Below the pieces are notes generated by a model, which was not told the origin of the DNA, made no database searches, and saw only the letters and a program-made list of their open reading frames with translations. From Cheilinus undulatus (Eukaryota; Chordata; Actinopteri; Labriformes; Labridae), in assembly GCF_018320785.1 (NCBI RefSeq), contig NC_054881.1, positions 15,376,275 through 15,440,274 of the forward strand: a stretch of DNA of 64,000 nt, written 5' to 3'. Of this stretch, positions 43,686 through 64,000 are shown piece after piece. A program made the position numbers and the translations under genes. Every line of letters begins with the position of its first letter. Within the stretch, counting starts at the first letter, position 1.

Positions 43686-44014
43686 TTTCACCCCGCATAA
43701 CCTGGTCCTTTGAGCTTGATCCCTGGTGACATTCTCTTCCTCCTCCTCTTCTCCTCCAATCACAGGAGAAACAACATCCTTATCTGTGAATTCAGCACAA
43801 GGCACTCCAAGGTGGGAGGAGGGACTGATTGGTCAACAGGATCAACAGAGGTGAGAAGTCCACTTCTTTATATGCGGATGAAATAAAAAAGAACCTCTTA
43901 AAAGATACATGTAAAAATTCACAAAAGCTTGTTCACCAGAGTTGTCTCTTCTCAGTAATAAGAAGGTATAAAGAAACCCAAAAAGAGCGGATGGAATTGG
44001 CTCGTTCTACACCC

Positions 44015-45260
44015 TGTTCCAAATTATTATGCAAATTGGATTTTAGTGTCATAAACATTCAATTGTCGGCTATTCAATTAAACTCATGGATGGTATTGTG
44101 TCTCAGGGCTCTATGGATCACTGAAATCAATCTCAGACACCTGTGATAACGAGTTTGCCAGGTGAGTCCAATTAAAGGAAAACTACCTAAGAAGGACAAT
44201 CCACATTATTAAGCAGGCCACAGGTTTCAAGCTATATGAGAAAAAAAAGGATCTCTCTGCTGCCGAAAAGTGACAAATAGTGCAATGCCTTGGACAAGGT
44301 ATGAAAACATTAGATACTTCATGAAAACTGAAGCGTGATCATCGTAATGTGAAGACATTTGTGGCTGATTCAGAGCTCAGATGGGTTCGTGCAGATGAAG
44401 GCATAATGAGGAAGGTTTCTGCTGGACAAATTCATCGGATTAAGAGAGCAGCTGCTAAAATGCCATTACAAAGCAGCAAACAGGTATTTGAAGCTGCTGG
44501 TGCCTCTGAAGCCCCATGAACCTCAAGGTGCAGGAATCCTCCAGAGGCTTGCAGTCGTGCATAAACCTACTTTTCAGCCCCCCTAACCAGTGCTCACAAG
44601 CAGAAATGGTTGCAGTGGGCCCAGAAATACATGAAGACTCATTTTCAAACAGTCTTGTTTGCTGATGAGTACCGTGCAACCCTGGATGGTCCAGATGGAG
44701 GAGTAGTGGATGGTTGGTGGATGGCCACCATGTCCCAACAAGGCTGCGACATCAGCAAGGAGGGGGCGGAGTCATGTTTTGGGCAGAAATCATGGGGAGA
44801 GAGCTGGTAGGCCCCTTCAGGGTCCCTGAAGATGTGAAAATGACCTCGGCAAAGCATATACAGTTTCTGACTGACCACTTTCTTCCATGGTACAAAAAGA
44901 AGAACCGTGCCTTCTATAGCAAAATGATCTTCATGCATGACAACACACCATCCCATGCGTTAAAGAATACCTCACTGTCATTGGCTGCTATGGGCATGAA
45001 AGGAGAGAAACTCATGGTGTGGCCCCCATCCTCCCCTGACCTCAACCCTGTTGAGAACCTTTGGAGCATCCTCAACCAAAAGATCTATGAGGGTGGGAGG
45101 CAGTTCACATCAAAACAGCAGCTTTGGGAAGCTATTCTGACATCTTACAAAGAAATTAAAATAGAATCTCCAAAAACTCACAATTTTAATGGATGTAAGA
45201 ATAGGAACAGTTACTCTGCTGGCCATTCAACAGTCATTGCTGGTGCTTTGTCCTTTTTTG
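44015..45260 (+). mobile_element. Tc1/mariner-like transposon, degenerate transposase
   Basis: It begins with ttccaaattattatgcaaattgg, a terminus well known in fish elements. The transposase is broken between frames. FADEYRATLDGPDGG, with the first catalytic Asp, lies near 44660. An uninterrupted 193-codon frame at 44714-45295 carries the rest: GGGVMFWAEIMGRELVGPF, FMHDNTPSHA (second Asp) and SPDLNPVENLWSILNQKIYE (final acidic residue). No clear right inverted terminus was found. Intergenic, between the two agxt2 copies. Confidence 0.8.
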
Positions 45261-46790
45261 CACTACTACACCTTTTTATCCAGTCCATTCAATAAACCTC
45301 TGTTTAGATTGTTTTATTGGTATATTTATAAATTAATTTATTGCACTACAAAGATTTTGTTTACTTAATTTTGGTCCAACTCACATCTCCCTGTTTATAT
45401 ATTTATTTTCAGTAGCCCTCTTTGTCTCTATGTACTACAACCATTCCTTGCTTTCAGGTTTTTTTTTACTGTATTTGTTTAGTTTGGCCATGCCTTGAAA
45501 TGCCCCTCCTGGGGACAAATAAAAAAAATTAATTTACATTCTTCTGTCTGTCATTCAGGTAGCAAAACCAGAAAACTACAGGACCATGCCTTTGAGACCA
45601 GGGACTTTTTGGGAAAATCAATAACTGTTTTAATTATTCTCATTCACTTTGGCCCCTTTTTAGCTTATTAAGACGTACAGCCATCATTATTTGATGCATG
45701 CCTACAATGATATTATGTCTTAAGGTCCCTTCAGGCACAGCGCAAGGCACTGCCTTTGCTCAGTGGTAAAACCACCTAGGGCTTGAAAGCTTGCACCCAA
45801 ACTGCCATCACAACCACTAAAGCAAAGCCCCTAAAAGCCTAAAGTGGTAGTGCAATCACATTATTTGATAGAGAGCCTAATAGACAGAGAAGTTAACTGC
45901 CAGAATTTGTCATCACATACTTTTTTTTTTTTTTTACTAGAAAAGATGGTAGAATATGAATGTCTATGGACTAAAGACAAACAACAAATGCAAAGCCCTT
46001 ATGCATTGGTTTCTTTTTTCAATGACTGAGACTGCAAATTGGTTTGGACCACAGAAAAAAACTTGAGAGTCAGCAGGGAGAGTAAAATGTGTTAATGAAT
46101 TGACTGGTACAGTAAAGCTAATGATGGTGTGAGATCTGAATGACAAGAGTTAATGAATGGCAAAGACTCAGTAAAAGTAAATATGGCACATGAATCAGGT
46201 GGATGCTTTTGAACTTTCCAAGAATTCAGTCCCTGGATGCCCTGCATGGAGCTCTGGTTTCACATTTTAAACTTTGCCCTTCTCTAAAGTCAGGCAGAAA
46301 TAGCTTAAATAGTTGAGGAAAGAAGAACATTTGCAGCCCAGTTTGCATGTTTGACATCAATATAAATAGACGTCTGACTCTGTCTTTGCCTTAAAACTGG
46401 GCTCCGTAATCTCAAACTTTGTTAGTGGTCATGTAGATTTTCTGAGACGCATATGCTGGAGGTTTACCTGAGCCACAAGGGTCCGAGGCAATATGTCACC
46501 AAGAAAACTGAGTTGGTTACAGCCCATAACGTGAGATATTGGGAACCTCAAAATGAGCAATTTAAGCTCCACTGGGCTCCAAAGGTCAATTCAGAGCAGT
46601 ATTTATGGACCCACCCACAAAATAATGCCCATACTTCAGAACGATGCACAAGGGAATCAATGTTCCTCCCATATGGAACCAAGAAAACCTTGGCTTAAAC
46701 CTGTTTTGCTTTTCTTCTTTCAAGCAGAAATATAAGGTATAAAAATTATACCTGAGGGGAAGTGTGACTCTGATTGTTAAAGTTGACATA
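45261..46790. other. Intergenic sequence, nothing recognised
   Basis: Between the Tc1/mariner-like element and the 3' end of agxt2 copy B. An open stretch near 46453-46735 has no motif I know in any frame. No gene supported. Confidence 0.35.
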
Positions 46791-46794
46791 ATGC

Positions 46795-46800
46795 TTTATT
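46795..46800 (-). terminator. agxt2: Candidate polyadenylation signal of agxt2 copy B
   Basis: AATAAA on the minus strand about 340 bp after the copy B stop codon. Assigned by position. Confidence 0.4.
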
Positions 46801-47136
46801 TTTACATTTACATCCATAATCAGCAAAAAGCATGCTTTAACACAATCATTCAAAATAATATCCAATATTAAAGTAATTTCAAGTTCATTGTAAGTAAGGC
46901 ACTGTACAACATTATTTTATCATTTAAAGGTCAGGTATGTTAAGTCAATCAAGTTGTCTAATTATACCACAGTTAAAATTATTTACAAGAGTTCCCTTTT
47001 ACAAATACTACACAGGAACAATAACAGAGGTAGTCTTCCTCAGAAGGTCAAACTGATTAATACTGACATTCTTGACATCTTAGAAGTGAAACGGGTATCA
47101 GGGTTTGGGCCTCAACAGAGCAATCCAGCTGACCTT

Positions 47137-58323
<11,187 letters not shown>

Positions 58324-58621
58324 GTTAAAAGAGGACGGCAAACTCCCTGCTACCCAAATAAATTCACCGGCTGACGCTCAGCTGCAGATTTCTTCCAGCT
58401 TCTCTCTTTATCAAAAGCCCCCGGGCAGTCAACGACCCCACTATGTATGGAAGGCCAATATGGTCATAACTTCACCCACGGTATTTAATTCGTTCTCTAG
58501 GCGTTATGGCGCCACCGAGCGCCGAAAGTTAGGACAGGCCAAAGCTTATTTTAAGTTCTCATCATTGTGTCTTTGAAACGTATCTGTTCTCAGTTTACAA
58601 ACTGAAATAACTTTTTATTAA

Positions 58622-59571
58622 CCCTTTACCTACTGAGGGAGCACCGGTGATCTGTTCTATATGTCTGGAGTTTTATTACCATAACTCTGTCAAAGTTAAT
58701 CCGATTTGAAAAATTCCAACGGTGTTGGAAAGCTGAGAATTGTGGGCATGCGCACATATATGGTTCATTATGGTACTCGCAACCATATAACATGGGCATT
58801 CATAACAATACACCAGAAGTTTGGAGGGACAACTACACAGATTCTCAGCACCATAACTCCTCGAAAATTTGCTCAATTTAAAAAATTCCAATGCTGACAG
58901 AGAGCTGAGAATCGGTGCTTTCCGGCAATATATGATGTATGGTATATATATTACTGTAATGTCGAACAACACCGCGAAAAGGTCAGCTTTGCAGAAGACC
59001 GGTGAGAAAGGAGAGTAAAGGAAGAGAGTAAAAGGAGCGCGAGCGAGAGTGGTGTTTTGATTTCTAAAAATAGCGTTAGATAGTGGCATTTGTGCGTGTC
59101 TGTGTTTTATTACACACATTTATAATGTCGGGGAGACCATCAAGAACAGTAAAACAGCCGCAACAGTTCATTGAGGAGGACAGTGATTTGAAGGATGCAT
59201 CTTCTGAACTGAGGTTTAGTATAGTTCTCTTTTGCACACCCAGAGTCCTAGACTCAAAAAATGACTGGTGATTGTTCTAAACATGTATAGGTTCACATTT
59301 CAAATGTCCAATCAAAACTTCATGAGCAATAACATTTCTTCTCATAAAAGCCATGAAAAACAAATCTGTTTTTTGTGTTTTTCTTCTTATTAAAGTGCTG
59401 ACAATTCCATATAATGTGCAATAATCATTAACCAGATGTTGAAAAGTCAAGTTCAAGTACTCCTTGGAAAAGGGACCAAAGCTCACAGACTTAGGGCATT
59501 TCCTGACTATTTTACAGCCAGAATAACAAAATATGTCCAAATCGCCATTTTTAGCCTGAAGAGGTAAAGGG
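58622..59571 (+). mobile_element. piggyBac-like element, 950 bp, with TTAA target sites
   Basis: The left terminus CCCTTTACCTACTGAGG (58622 on) and the right terminus, inverse CCCTTTACCTCTTCAGG (ending 59571), are perfect inverted repeats for 10 bp and similar beyond. Each is flanked directly by TTAA (58618-58621 and 59572-59575), the hallmark of piggyBac insertion. From 59125 a frame starts MSGRPSRTVKQPQQFIEEDSD, in the style of a piggyBac transposase N-terminus, but it stops after about 45 residues. So this is an internally deleted, non-autonomous copy. Between agxt2 copy B and prlr. Confidence 0.8.
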
Positions 59572-59611
59572 TTAAAGGGTTGAAAACTGAAAAAATATCA
59601 CTTTTTGTGTT

Positions 59612-60440
59612 ATACATTGCTGTGTAGTATTTGCCCCCTCCTTGATTTTGTATTTTTACACATTTTTCACACTGAAGTGTTTCAGATCTTAAAAAAAACA
59701 ATATCTGACAAAGATAACCTAAATATATACAAAATGCATCATTTATTAAGAGGAAAAAGCCAAACAAACCTACCTGGCCCTGTGTGAAAAGGTGATTAAA
59801 ATAGCTGTAATTGAATTAATTGTGATCAACTACATTTTTTTGAAAGCTGAGTTCAAATCCACTTGCCACCAGGTCTGCTTACTACTAGATGTGTTTTGTC
59901 AAAAAAAAATCACTTAAACAGAACCTTACCGACAAAATGAAGTAGACTAAAAGATTTGAAGAAACAAAGCATCATGTCACAATCTAAAGAAATTGAAGAA
60001 TATATATATCTATATATAAAAATATGTATACACAAGTCCAGATTTAAATCTAATTGAGATGATGTGGCATGACCTTAAACAGGCCGTTCATACTCAAAAC
60101 CCTCCAATGTGGCTGAATTTTTTAAAAAATCTGCAAAGAAGAGAGGGCCAAAATTCCTCCACAGTGATGTGAAAAACTCATTGCCACCCAATCGCATATG
60201 TTTGCTTGCAGTTGTTGCTGCCAGTGGTGGTACAACCTGTTAAGTTTAGAGGGGAAATTACTTTTTCCACATAGGGTCAAGTAGGTTTAGATGGGGTTTT
60301 TTCCTTCAATATGCATTTTGTATTTTCTCATGTTATCTTTGTTTAATATAAAAATTCGTTGGATGATCTAAAACATTTAAGTGTGACAACTATAAAAAAA
60401 ACTATCAGGGAGGGGGCAAATACTTTTCACAGCACTGCAC
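59612..60440 (+). mobile_element. Tc1-like transposon, internally deleted (gggggcaaat family)
   Basis: Left end ttgctgtgtagtatttgccccctccttg and right end gggagggggcaaatacttttcacagcactgc form inverted repeats. The 5' part matches the element at 35905 read in reverse (tttgaaagctgagttcaa, cacttgccacc). After about 60030 only the C-terminal transposase remains (DLNLIEMMWHDLKQAVHTQNP, plus strand). The catalytic core is deleted. Confidence 0.75.
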
Positions 60441-61370
60441 CTCTGCTCTACAATGTCACAGGATGTGTACAAATAAGCCACTAATATAAACCAACAACTT
60501 AGTATTTAGACAAACCTCATGATTTATTAAGTCGTAGCTCTCTTTGGATTTCATCTTAACTTGGAAAAAAAATATTAAAACCTGGGTTGTTGCATAACCC
60601 TTAAACCATGTAAAATGTATTTTACTTCGACTGAAGATCTGACTTGCACCTTGATTGTCTTCATTTTTTAGTCATATAATATCTGGGAGATTACTTCCCT
60701 TTTTATATGCATCTGCCTGGTTGTACTGACTTAAAAAAAATACCAAGATCTCATTTTTTTCCTATGAATTTATTATTGTCATGATTTTTTGGCAAGCTTT
60801 TCAGAATGATTTGATTGTTGTAAAAACTGCATTTAGTATGAGTTGGCTAGCTATACATACATGGTACATGCAGTAAGAAAAAGAAGGGAAAACTGCAACT
60901 AACCAATTCTGAATAAGAAAGACAGTTGCTTATACATTAGTATCATTATTGCAGATTGCCTATTAAATTAAATACATCAGTAGTTTTCAGATCAATGAAC
61001 ATTTTTACGACAAAATGATTTTACATGCGAGATTGATGCAGTTTGGATTTTACATAAGTTATTTCAACTTACACTAACACTGCACCAGGTAACATCCACA
61101 TATATTTTAGGAAAGATGTTTAAAAATCATGATACAGTATATGATAAAGTGCAACTGAGAAAAGATTTATGACGGACATATACAGCTAAACAGATAGCTT
61201 ATAGAACAGTATAATTTATCCAGTCATATACATTCAAATACATGTGATTCTGTAACATCATAAATTGGTCTCTGCATAATTTCCACACAGTGTAGGTATT
61301 TTTACATTGTCTCAGATCCAGTCTGAAACAGGTCCCACAATGTCCTGAGCCTTTCCAGCATTTGGGGCGC
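60441..61370 (-). other. Probable prlr 3' UTR and downstream sequence
   Basis: AT-rich sequence following the prlr stop codon. No exon or transposon recognised. The polyadenylation site is not clear. Confidence 0.35.
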
Positions 61371-63010
61371 TCAGTAACTGGGTAGTGTTCTAGCTGTTGA
61401 AGTATCAACATAACCATTCCCTGTTAGCACCATTTCATCCTGCACTGTTATGGCAGTGTGAATGCAGGCTGTATGCTTCTGTATGGTAGAAACTGATGAT
61501 GATGTGTGGCAGTTCTCTGGTTCTTCTCCAGTCATGTCCAGGTCCTCACATTGACGCCTTTCTTTTTGTGTGACCTCTCCTGTGAGCAGCAGCCTGTTGT
61601 CCATGTCCACACTCTTCACCCTGCTGTAGTCCTCCCCAAGAGGAAGCTGAGAGCAGCCTTCAACATGGCCTCGCCCTGAGTTTAAAGGTTGGAGAAGCAC
61701 CGCATTCTCCTCACTGACCCTCTGAACTTCCACATATTCAGTTGATTGCACAGCAGGCGACTGCTGACCTGTGAGTGCCTGTTTGTAGCTGATTCTTGAG
61801 ATGTTGACATCGCTGTGGGCTTGGAGTTGCTGGCGAGCTTGAGTCTGAGAATGGAGTAGATGAGGTTGCTTGTTCCCAAAACTGAACTCCCAATCTGTTG
61901 GTCTAAGAGCTTCCTTGGTGTGTTGGAGGGGCTGGTCGAGGGAAGAAGATGACGAGCCTGGAGGGTACAGAGTGTCCGAGAGGCAGTGCGGTTTGTCCCT
62001 CTCAAGTGAGCTCTTTTGGTCTGAGCTGTACTGAGGCAGCGGAGAATACACTGAAGGCCAAGTCTTCACCCTGCCACTGGAAATGTTAGGACTGATCATT
62101 TCTACATGAGCATACATCGACACTTCCTCCTCCCAGTCCTTCTGGTGCCTCTGGTCCTCGGTTCCGGTTTGACTGCTCTCCTTATCTCTTTGCCTCTTTT
62201 CATTTTTTGTCTCTCGATATTTATCCATCAGCAGTGTGTGGCTGTCACAGCTGCCCCGGCCAGAGTCGCTGTCTGATGTACAGCCCTCAGACTTGAGGCA
62301 AACATCATGAAGATCTTTGCTTTCCTCTATCAGCTCCTGCTCCTCAGAGATGTACACCTCTAAATACTCCACCAGCAGGTCCTCACAATTAGGGGATGTA
62401 GTGGGGGGAAAATCAGACACCACCAGTGCACTGAAGATCTCATCGGCCTTGCCGTTCTACAAACAAAAACGGGAAAATCAGATACAGTAAAGTATTTAAA
62501 GACATGCACTAACAAAGGCAGAAAATTGGTCTACTCTACCTTTAGAAGCTGCTTGTCAAATCCTCTGATTTTTGGACCCGGGACAGGTGGCAGAATGTAA
62601 TGCTTCAGACTTCATTCATGAGAAAAAAGGAGATTTATGTTAGGACTTGTTAGCAGCACACAGAAATAAAATAAAACAATACTTCTCTGCTGCTTATTGC
62701 TGCTATTCATAAGAATAAAAAGCATCCTTTTATACTGAGATAATGAGACAGGTAGCTAATCATGACAAAAAATAGTTTGATGTTTAATTTATTGATATTA
62801 CCCTTAAGTTAGTGTAAAAACTGTAGAAACAAAGAGGTCATGAAATAGAAAATACAAGTAATTTTAATAAAAGTTATCTAATCAAATACAAGGAAAGTAA
62901 CTCAGTGCTTTACCTATCACTGTTCATGTGAAGCAGCCATGTGAGGATGAGGAAGATAAAGGCACAAAAGCATGTAATGAGGACCCACATTGGCTTTTCC
63001 CGATGGAAAT
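61371..63010 (-). CDS. prlr: Prolactin receptor, transmembrane and cytoplasmic exons (partial gene)
   Basis: Three 3' coding exons of a class I cytokine receptor: 63010-62914, 62609-62540 and 62456-61371 (361 codons plus stop). Junction phases agree (GAT-AG/T, then phase 0). The first encodes a membrane segment (WVLITCFCAFIFLILTWLL) preceded by FHREKPM. The second carries the JAK2-binding Box 1 (ILPPVPGPKIRGFDKQLL). The last holds the conserved DFPPTTS-CEDLLVEYLEVY and SDSGRGSCDS, then tyrosine motifs TEYVEVQRV and EDYSRVKSVDMDN, matching human DYVEIHKV and EYAKVSGVMDN. Near the C-terminus GNGYVDTS stands where human has the STAT5-linked LDYLDP. Extracellular exons lie beyond the right edge. 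Which teleost prlr paralogue this is cannot be decided here. Neighbour of agxt2 as in human. Confidence 0.94.
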
Positions 63011-63066
63011 CTGTAAAACAAAACATAACACCATGACTGCTTCAACAAAACATTTATTGCCTCAGC

Positions 63067-63850
63067 TACACTATATGGACAAAAGTATTTGGCCACACTT
63101 CTTAATTATTGAATTCAGGTGTTTCAATCAGACCAGTTGCCACAGGTGTATAAAAACAAGCACCTAGCCATGCTGTCTCTATTTGCAAACATTTGTGATC
63201 CAAAATGGGTCTTTCTAAAGAACACAGTGACTTCAAGCGTGGTACTTTAATGGATGCTTCCGTTGCAGTAAGACAACTGGTAAAATATCATCCCTGCTGG
63301 ATGCAGTCAACTGTAAGTGATACTATTAGAAAATGGAAGCATTTAGGAAAAACAGCAACTTAGCCACGAAGCAGAAGATCATGTGAAGTAACAGACTGGG
63401 GTCAACAATTGCTAAGCCGCATGGTGCATAAACATCGCCAACACTCTGCTGACTCCCTAGCTGAAGAGTTCTGAACTTCCACTGGCACTAATGGAAGCAC
63501 AAAAACTGTGCAGTGCAAGCTTCATGGAATGGGTTTCTTGCAGCTGCATGCAAGCAAGCCTCACATCACATAGTCTAATGCCAAGCGTCAGATGGAGTGG
63601 TGTAAAGCAGACAGACACTCGACTGAGGAGCACTGGAAATGCGTTCTGTGGAGTGTTGAATCATATGGCTCTGTTTGGCAGTCAGATGGGCCGGTCTGGG
63701 TTTGGCTGGGGAACGTTACCTGCCTTACTGCATTGTGTCAACTGTGAAGTTTGGTGGAGGTGGGATGATGGTATACAGCTGTTTTTCAAGGTTTGGGCTG
63801 GGCCCCTTTTCTCCATTGAGAGACAATCTTGATGCTCAAGCATGCCAAGA
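63067..63850 (+). mobile_element. Tc1-like transposon fragment (atggacaa family), copy 2
   Basis: Begins cactatatggacaaaagtatttggccacac, a well-known fish Tc1-like terminus. It then follows the copy at 47995, and also has the subterminal stretch which that copy lacks. Transposase wording reads in plus (helix-turn-helix region near 63200-63350; RWSGVKQTDTRL and [11 protein letters not shown] near 63590-63790) but in broken frames. Its 3' end is interrupted near 63853 by a different repeat. It lies in a prlr intron, antisense. Confidence 0.75.
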
Positions 63851-63852
63851 CA

Positions 63853-64000
63853 TTTTGGATAGGGATTCTCGATATTATTGGCTGTATATCGGTACTGGCC
63901 GATAATAGCTTAAAGTTAATTATCTGTATCGGCCGATAATAACATTTATGCTGATCTGTACGGCCGATAATGTGATGTCATAATGAAGCACATGCGATGA
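63853..64000. repeat. hAT-like repeat with CGGCCGATAAT words (partial)
   Basis: ggccgataat occurs three times within about 75 bp (near 63898, 63930 and 63961), with tatcggccgataat itself palindromic at its core. It breaks the preceding Tc1-like element and runs off the window. Confidence 0.45.

Noticed and set aside
58676-59119. 147-codon open frame, minus strand
   Set aside because: Antisense inside the piggyBac-like element, with no transposase or other motif.

Overview
This is vertebrate nuclear DNA, almost certainly from a ray-finned fish and most likely a percomorph teleost. All genes are split by GT-AG introns. Their exons read as clear orthologues of human genes. The spaces between them are full of fish-type DNA transposons (several Tc1-like families, a piggyBac-like element, a foldback element, tRNA-derived SINE pieces). 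The species cannot be named from the sequence alone. No bacterial-style feature (operon, CRISPR array, rRNA operon) is present.

Layout, left to right. (1) 936-2392, minus: the first coding exon and first noncoding exon of dymeclin (dym); the rest of the gene lies off the left edge. (2) 5459-7335, minus: the small ER/lipid-droplet protein gene c18orf32. (3) From about 7420, coding 8205-10187, plus: rad1, a subunit of the 9-1-1 checkpoint clamp, sharing a bidirectional CpG-containing promoter with c18orf32. (4) 11115-14618, minus: brix1, a 60S ribosome biogenesis factor, tail to tail with rad1. (5) 17337-23682, plus: dnajc21, a J-protein acting late in 60S maturation. (6) 26266-39974, minus: agxt2 copy A. 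(7) 47137-58323, minus: agxt2 copy B. (8) 61371-63010, minus: the three 3' coding exons of the prolactin receptor gene (prlr), whose extracellular exons lie off the right edge.

The order rad1-brix1-dnajc21-agxt2-prlr matches the order on human chromosome 5p13 (established knowledge), so this is an old conserved block. dym and c18orf32 are neighbours on human chromosome 18 and here sit next to it. The main lineage-specific gene event is a tandem duplication of agxt2. Both copies keep 14 coding exons of identical lengths and phases and each encodes 516 residues, but their introns share little and copy A has changed several residues that the family usually keeps.

Repeats occupy much of the gene-poor right half. 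They include a 950 bp piggyBac-like element bounded by TTAA, at least eight Tc1-like copies or fragments, two copies of an element ending in a caattccaaaaaagttgggac-type terminus (each with a second element inside), three copies of an unclassified repeat rich in AACACT/AGTGTT, a 149 bp tandem duplication, and one possible fossil solo LTR. I see no wholly new multi-gene system. The points most worth following up are the agxt2 duplication with its altered active-site residues, the piggyBac-like element, and the shared promoter and palindromic promoter motifs of the housekeeping genes.
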